From NCBI GenBank assembly GCA_002914845.1, contig JXTC01000195.1, positions 109,063 to 173,062 on the forward strand: a stretch of 64,000 bases of DNA. The letters are read 5' to 3'. Each line of letters starts with the position of its first letter. The stretch's first letter is position 1. The translations under genes were made by a program, and so were the position numbers. The notes beneath the pieces are model-generated. The model had not been told where the DNA came from and did no database searches. It saw only the letters and a list, made by a program, of their open reading frames with translations. Source of the stretch: Trema orientale. Lineage: Eukaryota > Streptophyta > Magnoliopsida > Rosales > Cannabaceae. Positions 46,201 through 57,544 of this stretch are shown one piece after another.

Positions 46201-48984
46201 AAAAAAAAATGTTCAAACACACTTTGTAGAGGGTCCTAAATTAATATCTCACCAGTTCCAAAAAATAAAATCCTTCGGGTAACTATATGGGAGATGGATT
46301 ATCAATCAAACAAATTAATCATAAAAGCTTAAAATATTACATAACTGGTGATATAATCACTATACCTACTATGTGCGCATCAAAATTATCACATAATAAT
46401 ACAAGACTTCATCCCATTTCTTTATACATGTCAATATTCTGTTCTATTGTCACATATCTAGTAATACATCACTATTGGTAATACATAATAGTACTCAATT
46501 AATTAACTAAGTTTTAAAGGTCCTTTTCCCTAATTCCTTATTGTTTACCTGTTTTTAGAGCATCATGAATTATCTTACCAATATTTAATAGAGGGAAAAG
46601 AAAGAAAGAACGTGAATAGATGGGACTGCTTGACAACATTTAATGGTTTCTCTTTATTTATTTATTTTAAAGTAAAAGGAAGTTGAGGATGTCCGAACAT
46701 GTTGTTTGAGTATATTTTTATATAGTCTGTTTCACTTTTAAAAATAGAAAAAGATAATTAATTTTACAGTCAGACAAAATCTATATTAGCTAGAAAAAAT
46801 TATTTTCATATTTTTTATTCGAACTTATGCAGGTACGAGGTTTCATCTTAAACTTCGGTGTCTATTACGCCACCAGAGCAGCCTTTGGGCTTGCATTTGA
46901 ATGGAGGTGGGTTAAAAACTTTACGGATGTTTGTTTGAAATTTAGGACATTTTAAATAACCCTAATGAAAAGAATTCAAAAGTGAAAGAGAGTAGAGAGA
47001 ATGAAAAAGAATAAAAAAAAGACTAAAAAAAAAGTGTGACTTATCTATTACTACCCAATTCCCACCCAACCCCATTAGGGATAATAGGTTTTTACGCTTA
47101 CTTCCAGTGTGATTCAAACTTAAGATCGAGATCTCAGGCAGTGAATGCTCTTACCACTTGAGCCAACTCACTTTATCTATAGATTATCTACTTTTCAAAT
47201 ATACTAATTATGTAAAAGATTCACCAAAATTCGTATTGAAAATAAGTAAACAAATACATAAATAGATGAAAAAAGGAAATACTTGCACAATTTCATTCTC
47301 AGTACAGCTTATTATGGATTAGTGAAGATAACTTTATCTATTAATAGACTACCTAGACTACTAATTCCAATATTTGCCACATTCATAATTTTGATAAAAT
47401 ATCATGTTTGGTCTTTAATTATTTGAGCTGATCCAGGCCCCCTTTTGTCTTCATCACTACCTTCTTTTCATTGTTTGCTCTGGTCATTGCCATCACAAAA
47501 GATCTTCCAGACGTAGAGGGTGACTGCAAGTAAGTTTCTACTTTCAAATCTTACATTATTTTACTCTCAAATCTTACATTATTTACCCACGGCACTAGAC
47601 TTGCTTGGTAATAATTTCATTTTTTTTCTTAGGAGAAGTTTAGAAACAATTATCAAGATTATATAAGATGTTGTCTACAAATTTTTTATCCATCATTTTA
47701 TTAGTTTTTTTTTTAAAAAAAAAAATGAAAGTGTTACCAAACAATTTCTAAATTCCACTCCAAATTAGGGTTTAATATAATCGTATAAAACAATGAATTC
47801 TTATTACAGGTATAAGATATCAACATTTGCTACAAAACTTGGAGTTAAAAACATGGCATTCATTGGCTCTGGACTTCTCCTCCTAAATTATGCTGCTGCT
47901 ATTATTGCCGCAATTATGTTGCCTCAGGTGAAATGCCTCCCTTCAAACCTAACTACCTCTAAAATCTTCCTTTTTCTATAATAAAAAATAGGGCGCGTCT
48001 ACCGTAGGGGCGTCCCTGCGTAGGGCCTTGTCTATACACCGTTTGATGGGAATCTGTGTATAAACAGATTTCTCACAGATTCCCGTTATTCTCCACAGAT
48101 TCCTATCAAACGGTGTATAAAGGGTGGCCCTACGTAGGGGCGCCCCTACTGTAACTCTCCCCTAAAAAATAAAAATGAAAATTTCCTTTCATACGTATAT
48201 GTATATGGATGGAGTGGAGAATAAAATTACCTAGAGCTGACATAAAATAGAATAAATAAAAAGGTACGTTGTAAACTAGTCTTATTTTAAAGGGTCGTTT
48301 TGGGTAAAGGTCTATTTTTAACTACTTAAATGACAATTTGACCATAAGGGAAAAAATGACATTGGCAAAAATGCCTTTGATACTTTTAATTGGACCATTT
48401 AGTTCATCACTTTCAAAACTAGAAACTATAAGTCATTTCAAGTGGTCTAATTTCTACAGTTTCAACTTTCATCAGTATATTTTTGTTCATACTTATTTCA
48501 AGCTAATTTCTACAGTTTTTCATGAATATACATGTTCATATTTATATCTCTCTTGAAATAAACCTTTAAAAAACAGAAAGTTCTTTTAATGTATTGTTAA
48601 CAGGCTTTCAACCGTAACTTTATGTTGCCCATTCACGCGATCTTAGCGTCGTCCTTAATCTTCAAGGTTTGTCAGTTTTTTATTTTATTATTACTCTTTT
48701 TTCAGTTACAAAGAAGAATATAAATGAAAAGATTTGAAATCTATTTTAGTGTTAAAAAATCTTACTTTGAAATTTGTTTCTTGTGTGCTTACAGACCTGG
48801 GAATTGGATCAAACAACTTACGCGAAGGTAAAATTTTTTTTAAAAAAACATCATTGAATTTCTTTCTAAAAAATTTCATATTGATGATAAGTTTGGGTGT
48901 ACTACGCAGGAAGCATGCGAAAGATTCTATCAATTCATATGGATTCTCCATTATGCTGAATACATCGTATTTCCTTTCATCTAA
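40215..48984 (+). CDS. Plastid aromatic prenyltransferase (UbiA family, homogentisate prenyltransferase-like), 10 exons, 397 aa
   Basis: Exons: 40215-40451, 40602-40729, 41829-41975, 45796-46021, 46833-46906, 47437-47529, 47810-47927, 48604-48666, 48795-48827, 48910-48984, giving 1,194 nt with all phases consistent. It is an integral membrane enzyme that attaches a prenyl chain from a diphosphate donor to an aromatic ring. Residues 1-80 are Ser/Asn-rich and basic, like a chloroplast transit peptide. The first Asp-rich motif NQIYDIDLD is at 162-170 and the second, KDLPDVEGD, at 292-300; both bind Mg-diphosphate and are complete. About eight or nine hydrophobic helices follow. The wording ([47 protein letters not shown]) is closest, from memory, to the hop, cannabis and legume specialised enzymes derived from VTE2-1, so a flavonoid, coumarin, stilbene or phenolic-acid acceptor is as likely as homogentisate. 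Introns 2, 3, 5 and 7 hold transposons, and intron 3 is 3.8 kb. A partial copy lies at 60,131-62,147. Confidence 0.92.
41009..41538. mobile_element. PIF/Harbinger-type MITE in intron 2
   Basis: 530 bp flanked by TTA on both sides. The ends are GGTCTTGTTTGG and, inverted, CGACTCGTTTGG. Centre AT-rich, no open frame. The right half (CCAATCCAATC...CATGCATGCCAAAC) resembles the fragment at 55,412-55,560. Confidence 0.7.
41559..41724. mobile_element. Small MITE in intron 2
   Basis: Inverted ends GAGGAATGCTATACAC and, from the right, GACGAATGCTAGCAGC. Same end wording as the element at 21,161-21,328. Confidence 0.5.
42813..43200 (-). other. Possible captured coding fragment inside the Mutator-like element
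   Basis: A minus-strand open frame ([20 protein letters not shown] to [14 protein letters not shown], 42,813-43,022), preceded by broken but similar-composition sequence ([18 protein letters not shown] near 43,100-43,150). Not recognised as any family. It could be a captured gene fragment or chance. Confidence 0.3.
43225..43580. mobile_element. MITE family F2, fullest copy
   Basis: 356 bp with ends CCCCGTTTGGTTTA and, inverted, TCCGTTTCTTTC, flanked by CCAATGA on both sides (43,218-43,224 and 43,581-43,587). The interior repeats ATTCGAATGG, GAATGAGTTATAATTGGAAT and CCATTCAAATGAG. The 7-8-bp duplication suggests hAT-type mobilisation. Nested in the Mutator-like element. Confidence 0.7.
43598..43845 (-). 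other. Second possible captured coding fragment (unknown)
   Basis: On the minus strand, [20 protein letters not shown] continues without a stop through [20 protein letters not shown] to LIIAG at about 43,675, where G|GTACAG could be a splice donor. The composition is protein-like (W, C, G spacing) unlike the neighbouring AT-rich DNA. I do not recognise the family, and the function is unknown. Confidence 0.35.
45071..45189. mobile_element. Foldback MITE, family F1, copy B
   Basis: About 119 bp. GGCGCATTTCGTATAGGATT at the left has an inverted partner GAATAGGATTCGAATCCTAA at the right. Nested in the Mutator-like element. Confidence 0.65.
47035..47178 (-). mobile_element. tRNA-derived SINE in prenyltransferase intron 5
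   Basis: On the minus strand GTTGGCTCAAGTGGTAAGAG (A-box-like, about 47,150-47,170) is followed about 40 nt later by AGTTTGAATCACAC (B-box-like, about 47,110-47,123), then a GGGTTGGGTGGGAATTGGG stretch. This is the build of a plant SINE head. The tail and target duplication are not resolved. Confidence 0.5.
48008..48160. mobile_element. Short GC-rich foldback in prenyltransferase intron 7
   Basis: An almost complete palindrome of about 150 bp. GTAGGGGCGTCCCTGCGTAGG and TACACCGTTTGAT-GGAATCTGTG on the left are mirrored on the right as GTAGGGGCGCCCCTACGTAGG and TACACCGTTTGATAGGAATCTGTG. A MITE by structure; the transcript would form a strong hairpin. Confidence 0.75.
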
Positions 48985-49169
48985 AGACCCCAAAAATTCG
49001 CTTGCTGATGAAGAAAAAACGACATATTTTTCAGCCTGTCGAGAATAAATGACATGGCATTTGTTCGCAAGGAATTTAAAAATGACATGTTAATTTATGT
49101 TTCAAATTGGCAGAACTAGGAGTACGAGTTTGATCAAACGATGTGATGTTTAAGAACCACTTGTATTTT

Positions 49170-50810
49170 CAAAATAGGGCTGAACATCGGTCGTGTTGGG
49201 CGAGTTACACCACCAGGCCAACCCGTCTAACTAATTTTCGGGTTAGGTGTAAACCGAACAACAAACCGATCAGGTTGGTCAAGTGTTAACCTGTCATTTT
49301 TTTTTTCCCTTTTTTTAGGGAAAGCCATGAATTGAGTGCAAGCCATCAAACCACACAAATCCTGAAATAACCTCAAAACCATATATGGTCAAAAGAGATG
49401 AAGTTATAAACCTACAAAGTGGAAACAAACTCAAACATCAATATAAGAACTTAAGCATAGGCATTTGAGTCGACAAACATGCCTAGCGACGACAAACTTG
49501 AGAGCATGGATTTGGAATTTGGGCTTCCTATTCTGGTCGAGATCTTGAGCTTGAGCACGAGGAGGCTTTTCAGCGAGAGAAGGGGCAGCGGTGAGAGAGT
49601 TGAGAGACCACCTAGGGGATGAGGGTGATGAGAGAATTGAGAGATTGGGAGAGTACTAGGGCGGCGGCACTTAGAGAGTTGATGAGTGAAAGGAGAGAAG
49701 AGACTCAGACTATGAGAGTCTAGACACCATTGGCTTTGGGGTCTTCTTCTTTTCCATTTTGTTTAACATAATAATATACTAATATATTTTTAAAAATCAA
49801 TTAAATTCTCCCTTCTCTAGGCCAACCAATATATAGAAGGACAAATTATCCCATTGTCCCCTAATTTTTGCCAAGGGTAACTCTTTATCCCGAATTTGAC
49901 TTTGGTACTTTTACCCCAAAATTGCAAAAGTCCTATCAGTTTACCCAAAAAATAAACTCTATTAACAAATTTGAGGGCCTTTTAGTAATTGCAAAAAGAC
50001 CTGTTGTTTTTTAGGGCAAAAGGGAGACTTGCCTGGTTGAAGACTTACGTGGTTTCTTAATCATATAAGACACAGAACAATGAAGAAAAGAAATATTCAC
50101 TAGGTAATGCATGCATTAACCATATCCTTGTCTTTCCATAGGGGAAAAAAAGAAGAAAATGAAATAAGTATAAATAGGTGTATATCTCTGCCTAGGTGGG
50201 TTATTTTATTATTTTAGGTCGCATTAGTCATTTCAACCAATGAATGGTTTTTTTTCTTCTTGGAACTATTCGTATTTGAATGTTACATTTTAATATCTTT
50301 TCATTTTAATTATAACTCATTCCACTTTATTATACTTTTAATGTCTTTCAATCCAATTATAATTCATTCTACTCTATTATACTTCTAATGTCTTTCAATC
50401 CAATTATAACTCATTCCACTGTTTTAGTTTAAATATATACACCCATTCAAATATCCAAACCAAACAGTATTATTTATAAATTGGATTTACTTCTATTTTG
50501 CCTTCCTATAAATGATCTCCAAATTTTTACTCGATTGTTTATCGCTTGATTTTATACATTTCAATTTCATTTTAATTTTATACAGTTTGCATTTGTTTAT
50601 CCTATAATTGCCTTCCCTTATTCTTTTCTCCCTTAAGCCCGTAGGCTCAACCTCTATTAAACCCAAAACCGAAAAACTTGCCCAAACCCAAACAATGCAA
50701 AACTTCACTCGATTCGGTTTCGGTTCAAACTTCCTTCAAATCCGAACCTGAACAACCTAAAAAGCACCCATAAACCTGAAAACCCGACCCATGCCTATTC
50801 CTAAAGTGCT
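49170..50810. other. Intergenic, transposon-like DNA not resolved
   Basis: Begins GGGCTGAACATCGGTCGTGTTGGG and contains a GA-rich stretch (49,560-49,740). Near 50,790 sequence with AAACCCGACCCATGCC may be its inverted counterpart, so a 1.6-kb element is possible but not shown. No coding frame recognised. Confidence 0.25.
50230..50475. mobile_element. MITE family F2, third copy with internal tandem repeat
   Basis: Ends at the right in ATCCAAACCAAACAGTATTA, with ACACCCATTCAAAT just inside, as in the other F2 copies. The unit AATGTCTTTCAATCCAATTATAA occurs twice in tandem (about 50,338 and 50,387). Confidence 0.6.
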
Positions 50811-52130
50811 AAGAAATGATATTTTTCGAAATTAACTTTTAAAAGTGGTTAAACGAGAAATATTTTTTTAAAAATAATTTTTTGATAGTGGTATTTGTGA
50901 ATAAGTTTCTAAAAATAATTTTTTAAGCCTATGATATTTCAAGAGCTATTTAGGGAAATTGAAATAAATAGTAGTAATTTTAATGATTTTTCTAATCAAT
51001 AGTCACACAATTAGTCTTAAAAAAGTCATTATTTTATAATCATAAATTATGTGATTTATCATCATATAATTTGTGACACTACTAAATTTGTCAATTTGAA
51101 AAAGACGCTAAAAAAGTCATTTTTTTCTAAATTAGTACTATCTAGGTCAATTTCCCTTTCTTATATTCAATTTGGCCCATTTTTAGACTAAAGTGCATGA
51201 GCCAAATTTAAGATTCCTAACTAAAAACATAAAAATTCCTAAATAATTTTTTTAAAATGCAACTACTTTATTTTATTTTTCTTTTCTTTAAAATATATAT
51301 ATATATATATATATGGGTGATGTTTCAATGGGGATTTTTGTTTTTGCTCCATGAATAGGTAAGATTATCAAGTTGAATATGACCTACAATAGCAAGTAAT
51401 TTTATCTATTTATGATCAATTAATATTTTATTCAATTATTTTTCTTTTTTATTTATTTCTTTTCTTTTTTTGATTTTAACTTATAATCTGAACATATTAT
51501 GCTACTAATATGAATGAGTAACTTTTTTGAGAATATTAATAATATTAGTTTTGCTTTTTTATGGGATGTAACGTTAGGTTTTTTTTTTTTTAATGAAAGG
51601 GAATAATGTTAGTTTTGAAATTGTAAAAAAGAAAGAATGGTTTTTTTAAGAAAAAATTTTGATAGAAAAATTAGTATTTAATAGTTTTATATTAACGATT
51701 AGTTACTTTTTTTTTTAGAATATATACATAACATTAGTTTTTTTTAGGGGATATATAATATTAGTTTTAAAGTTATAAAAAAGGACTCATTTTTTAATGA
51801 AAAATTTAATATATATACAATTAGTTCTTTAGAAAAAAAAAATATCTAGATATATATAGGGTTAGTTGGTTTTCTATTTATTTTTTAATAAAAATAAACA
51901 ATAGAATGAAAAAAAGAAAAATGAAAAAGGGATTGGAAAAAAAAAATTCCAACTCATAAGTCACATATAGGTTATTAATTTTTTAAGTCATAAATATTTA
52001 ATTAAATTTTTATTTTTTGATAAAATTACTAATATCATTATAACCATTAGATTTAAATCCAATGGTCTAAATGAAAGTACCCATCAATGGAGTAAAAACA
52101 AAAATCTCCATTGAAACATGACCATATATA
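50811..52130. other. Intergenic, very AT-rich, nothing recognised
   Basis: Homopolymer and AT-repeat rich. No gene and no bounded element. Confidence 0.5.
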
Positions 52131-52180
52131 TATATATATCGGTGTAACCCGTAACCGAACCAATCGAGCTGAATCCGAAT

Positions 52181-52509
52181 CAGGTTTTGTCGGGTCGAGG
52201 AAAGCGTATGGCGAGATCAGGCAGGTCGGATTTCTGGGTAATTTGTGCACTCCCAATCCTATACACCAAGGTGTGAACCCGAAAGTGTCAGGTTTTATCG
52301 GGTCAAGGAGAGCGTATGGCGAGATCGGGCAAGTCAGATTTCTGGGTAATTTGGGGCGCGTTTGGTATAGAATTCGAATCCTATTCTTCAAATCCAGAAA
52401 CAGCTTTCACATAGAAAGTTGGAAGGATAAATAAGAATAGGATTCGAATCCTATACCAAACGGACCCTTGTGCACTCCCAATCCTATACACCAAGGTGTG
52501 AACCCCACC
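52181..52509. repeat. 108-bp tandem duplication, second copy split by a MITE
   Basis: Unit 1 (52,181-52,288) and unit 2 (from 52,289) share CAGGTTTT(G/A)TCGGGTC, GAGCGTATGGCGAGATC, GATTTCTGGGTAATTTG and TGTGCACTCCCAATCCTATA. In unit 2 the foldback element at 52,354-52,466 interrupts between GGTAATTTG and TGTGCACTCCC, so unit 1 preserves the empty target. Confidence 0.85.
52354..52466. mobile_element. Foldback MITE, family F1, copy C
   Basis: About 113 bp. The left end GGGCGCGTTTGGTATAGAAT mirrors the right end ATCCTATACCAAACGGACCC. The core holds ATTCGAATCC twice in opposite senses. Comparison with the empty site gives a 3-bp duplication (TTG), consistent with PIF/Harbinger-type mobilisation. 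Confidence 0.8.
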
Positions 52510-53127
52510 ATGAGAATTCTATTTTGTCTGGTGTTAGTGCTACACATGGCTCTACCGTATTTTGTCTCGCATTTGAGGTTTTCGAACGTTAACGATTCCT
52601 ACAAAGGTGAATACACCCGCAAACGAATCGAATATACAATACTTTAATTTTCTATTTTAGGTTATACTGATGGTAAGTATGGAAATTAAGGTAACCTCGC
52701 TGACTACGGTTTAAAATTACTTCAACATCTTCCAATAATTGGAAGGGTCTCTTTCAAAAACTCAAATTAATTACCTAAAAGACTCTTCAGTTAATTACTT
52801 CACTTCTTAATGGCGGCTCGGAATATCGTCACACGTTAGAAACATTCGGCTTTGACATCAACAAGGCTTACTATTATAGCAAGAATCCAAAGAAACACGC
52901 CAATGGGAGTAAGAAAAAACAACGGGGCATCCAACGAAAATAATAAATTATCAAACCATACAGAAAAAAAGAATCGAACTGGAAAGGATTAACTCTTTTC
53001 TTCTAGTACCATAAGGAAGCACAAAACTTTCATGTTCATGTTCAAGCATACAACTAATTGTTTTCTAATTAATGAGAATGGCAGGAAACAAAACCTTCTT
53101 CATGTTGCTCCAAACTGTTTTCCCAAA

Positions 53128-54592
53128 TCAACGGTTGGCCTTAGCGACTCTTTCAATCTCGTCCTTCTTCTTGATGGCATAGCTGTGAACAAATAGGCGA
53201 TATATTGAGTTAGAAACATAAACAAGATACTAGCAGTAACAACCATCAAAGGAGCTTGTACTGCTGACAGGGATACAAGACTCCAAAAGCACTCCACCAC
53301 TTACCTGTTGGATGAACCCTTTGCAGCATTAATGAGCTCATCAGCCAAACATTCGGCGATAGTCTTGATGTTTCTGAAGGCAGACTCACGAGCGCCAGTG
53401 GTAAGGAGATAAATTGCCTGGTTAACACGTCGCAGAGGAGAAATATCAACAGCTTGACGCCTAACCACACCAGCAGATCCAATACGGGTGGCATCTTCTC
53501 TTGGTCCACTGGTTTGCAACAAAGAAATTACTCAACCATAAAGACTAAGACACACATGAAGCAATCCAGACAATCGATATAAGTAGATAGGCATTTGAAT
53601 ACCTGTTAACAACGGCATCAACAATAACTTGAATTGGGTTCAAGTCAGTCAGCAAGTGAATGATTTCCATGGCATGTTTAATGATCCTAACAGCAAGAAT
53701 NNNNNNNNNNNTTGTAAGCCTCTCCACAATTGGGCACTGGGCCTTCCTGAACCTTTTGACAGAGTACCTCCCAGCAGTGTGAGGAACATAAGTTGCGTGC
53801 TTCGCTGGTACCACTCCAATATAATCAGCCAGGGAGATGTCGCTCACCTACAGGGAACCAAGAACAAAAAAAAGGGGCAATGTTGAAAATGAACAAAGGC
53901 CAAATTGTGCAATCGAGATAATACAACTCAAAAGCTTAACCAAACGACAACTTATGAACCCGTTTAAGTAGCAAATAGCAAGTGAGATGTCGTTTATCTA
54001 AATGGACTTTGAAAAAATAATTGGGTATCGTTGAAAATGATGAAAGGCATAAGAGAATCATCTAAATGACCCCAAAAACCAAAAAAAAACGTAATGCCGC
54101 AGCTTATGAAGGCATATATGAATCAACCGTAAAACCATTGAAACGTTAAGCAACTTAGGAATAAGATCATACACAAGCAAATACTCAGATCAGAAAACAA
54201 TAATGCTACAATCTTAATCACCAACCCCCTGTACTAAAACACATATATAAGGCTTTTTTTTCCATTAAATAAGGAAAAAAAACACTAGGAGCTAGCAAAA
54301 CCACAAACATTAACAGAGAAAGACCTAACAATAGCAGATATGTATTTAAAAACCCAAAATCAAAATCTCATCCAAATAACATTCCGAATCTCATCAAAAG
54401 TGAACCCGTATTTAGGGTTAGGAAGCTATTTCAGATTCTTCGGGAGAAAAAAAGAAAAAAAAAAAAGAAAAAAACCCAGAGAGAGAGGAACAAGAAAAGG
54501 GGAAAGAGAATGGAAACCTGGACATCCTCAAAGCTCCATCGATTGAAAAGCTTCACTTCGTGCTGATCCTGAACGACGACTGGGGCATCCAT
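53128..54592 (-). CDS. RPS5: 40S ribosomal protein S5 (uS7), 4 exons
   Basis: Exons: 54592-54518, 53847-53603, 53508-53305, 53182-53128 (TGA). The N-terminal exon [20 protein letters not shown] is followed by the highly conserved core ([79 protein letters not shown]) and the tail [17 protein letters not shown]. uS7 sits at the head of the small ribosomal subunit near the E site and contacts mRNA and tRNA. Splice phases agree. Exon 2 contains eleven N (53,701-53,711) exactly where the family has NSLMMHGRNNGKKLM: only about six codons' space is present for about fifteen, so roughly nine codons appear to be missing from the assembly rather than from the gene. Otherwise intact. Confidence 0.95.
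53701..53711. other. Assembly gap (11 N)
   Basis: Run of N inside S5 exon 2. Another single N lies at 32,339. Confidence 0.99.
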
Positions 54593-54720
54593 TGTTGCGA
54601 TCTCTGAAATGAGGCAAAGTGCTCTGCTTCGAGTTTGCGAGACGGCCGCGCGCGACGAAGCTTTCAGAAATACGGTTTATGGTCCAAGAGGAGGAGTATT
54701 TAGATTAGCTAGGGTTCGTT
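54593..54720 (-). promoter_or_regulatory. S5 promoter region with telo-box-like motif
   Basis: On the minus strand AACCCTAG (54,709-54,716) lies just upstream of a TAAATAC stretch (54,696-54,702), and a short leader runs to the ATG at 54,592. This is the same order as in the S28 promoter. The transcription start is inferred. Confidence 0.5.
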
Positions 54721-57540
54721 TCCATCAGCGCTAGCTAGATTTTTTGGAAATTATACTGATACCCTTGTTTTATGGTAAAATTACAATGGTTTCTCTTAAA
54801 AATTATTTGCGTTGATACCTCATGACATTAAAACAATATTGCACCAACACCCCTTCCCTTCCCTAGTTAAATTTTGCTTTCGATAATCTAGTTTTCATTT
54901 AATTAGGGATTCTTCTAATTGTTTAAATCAAAAGATAAATGTCGAAGTGGTAAAAGTTTTATTGATTTTCCTTCAAAAATTTTATTTAACATTTTTTTTG
55001 CCTTCAAAAAATTTAGGGGTTTTTTTACAAAATATACCTTTGATATAGTATATTTTAGGAAATACACCCCTCTTAATAATTTTTTATAAGTACACCTTTT
55101 CAAATTTTAAATTATTTTAAATATAAAAATGTTCTTATCACTTATCTGATCAATGTTCCATATAGCTAGACACGGGAGATTGAATTGTTAGACACCTTGT
55201 CTAGCGCAGCTTAGTCTAGCCATGTCTAGTGCTAAATACTCAAGTATATCTTTTTTTTAATAAGTTTCTAGATATTTTGTCTAGCTCTCGACAAACCTAC
55301 TATAAAATATTGATTAATTTTAGAGTGAAGGTAGTAAAAAATACTGAGCTATCCATTTTTAAGTGGATGGGACAGTAAATGGCTCCAATCTAATTCCCTT
55401 ACAATCTTTTAAGGGTGCATTCGGTATGCATGACTAAGATTGAATTATAGTATCGGATTGGATTATAATGGATTAGATTGGGATAAACTTAATACTATTC
55501 TATGTTTGGTGTGGTATTGAATTGGATTAGGATTGCCATTATAATATGGGACCCACTTTTCATTGGAATGTGTAATAGATTTGATGCAGATAAAGAATAT
55601 AATATTTTAGGAATATTATTATTACTATTATTCTTTAGATTTTTATTTAATTATTAGGTTTTATTTAAATTTTGAGTAACCAGTTTGATGTTTCTTTTTT
55701 ATATTTGTTTCTAGAAGATATTAATTTCATAGTTTTGTTTAAAAGTTTCTCTATAAATAAGCTTTTTTATGTTTATTAATTTTCAGATTTATTTAATAAT
55801 ATACAACTATTCAGAAATTCTCTATCCAAAATTCTTTCTCTCCTTCTCCAAATTCTTCTATTCTTCTTCCTAAATCTCTCTCTTTCTCTTTTTTCTCTCA
55901 TCTCTTCTAAATTCTCACTCTTGTTTTACATCATTTGGTATCACAATCTCGTTCAATTTCCTTAAACCGAATCGTTTCTTCACCGAAATCTCTTTAATTT
56001 TTTTCTTTTTCCTTGCACTAGTTAATAATTTTTTGTTATTTTTGTCCAAAAAAACCTTGTTGTTTCCTCAACTTTAACATAGTAGGTTACCAAAAAAATA
56101 AAAATTAAAAAAAAAAGAAGAATAATTAGAGAATTCTTTGTATTCTCTTTTACAATCAGCCATCACCACCACCCTTCTTGACCGTCGCTACCACCGTTGT
56201 TCACTGTTGCAAGACTCTCTCCTTCAATTCGCGAAATCCCATACAAGTTGTACCTTTCTACCTGCTCAAGCTTGAGCCGTTGTTGTTGTCGCTGCTTCAC
56301 TCTCCCAACGTGTCAATGTTGTCCAATACTTTCAACTTTGGCAGTTTTGCTAAACGGTCCCTGATTTGTTGAAACTTACATATTTGCTCCAAATTCTAAG
56401 ATTTTTGCACTTACAAAGCTGGTAATTAAATAAATTGAGAATAATAAACTGAAATAAAAGACTACAATATAAATAACTAAAGTACTGAAATATAATTAAG
56501 ATTAAATTACTGTAGTGCTTGAATGAAAAAGAGAATTGGAGATGAAATTCTTAAACAGGAAAAAAGTAACTAGCTATATACTAATGTGAGAATTACCAAG
56601 AACACGTATTAGGGCCTTTTGAATGGCTCAACATTTATAGAGTCCTTAAAATGCATGTATGTATGTAAAAATGCGACATTGATGGTAATTCTCACATCAC
56701 ATTAGTAATCCTCTACTTTGTTGTAATTAATATCATTATTATTTATTAACACTCACTCTCACGTGTATATTATCCAAGTCTCATCTTTCATACATTTACA
56801 TGTATATATATTCCTATACATCTACATATATGTACGTGTACTATTATGATTATTAATATCACATATTGCATATTATAGAGATTTTTAGGAACCGAGCTAC
56901 TCTCTATAATTTTGTGCTTGACCTGTAGCACAAATTCGAGATATTGTGCTTTCTACTATTATATATATATATATATCTGTCTTGTATCTCTATTTTGGCG
57001 GGTAATTCGTATTAATGCTCTAAGTGTAATCAATTACTATGCTTCCCCTTCCTAATAAAGTAATATGTATTACTGCGTTGAATGCGATCGATTACTTTGT
57101 TCCCCTTTTAATTATTATACACATTTATTTAGTAATCTGTGTTGTTTTCTCTCGCAACCGATCGCATCGCTTTATTTAAATTTCAACATTTTAATTTTAG
57201 TTATTTATTATTACTTCTGATAATATGGCTGGACTTACCGCCTCGTAATTCTAACTACTCTAATTAACTAAAACTGGCATATGGACAGTATCACCTTCGT
57301 CAGTTTCTAACTCTTTATTTTTTTGGCATTTTATTTCTGTTGCTAATTTCTAGTTGACACTATGGTCGGTTTATTTGCCTCCGTCAACTCTTAATATTAT
57401 TTTATTCCTGCTTATTCCTATGCACACTAAGTGAGTCATCCTTGTAACCACCAATCTTATCGAGATACGTAGGAAGAGTTGTTCTCATTGCGACCGCCTA
57501 TCCTTTTTCGACACGTGGAAGTGTTGTGATGACCCTTTTT
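54721..57540. other. Intergenic, mostly unrecognised
   Basis: Contains one half of a MITE at about 55,412-55,560 (GGGTGCATTCGGTATGCATGA ... GGATTGGATTATAATGGATTAG) with wording like the right half of the intron 2 element at 41,009-41,538. The rest is AT-rich. A 64-codon open frame at 56,178 has no recognisable domain. Confidence 0.4.
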
Positions 57541-57544
57541 GTTG

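Noticed and set aside
48706-49048. Open frames on both strands around the last prenyltransferase exons
   Set aside because: Shadows of exons 9-10 and the intron between them; the spliced frame explains the sequence.
52053-52434. Complementary open frames of 107 and 112 codons
   Set aside because: Translations of the 108-bp tandem repeat and the MITE in it; repetition explains the length.
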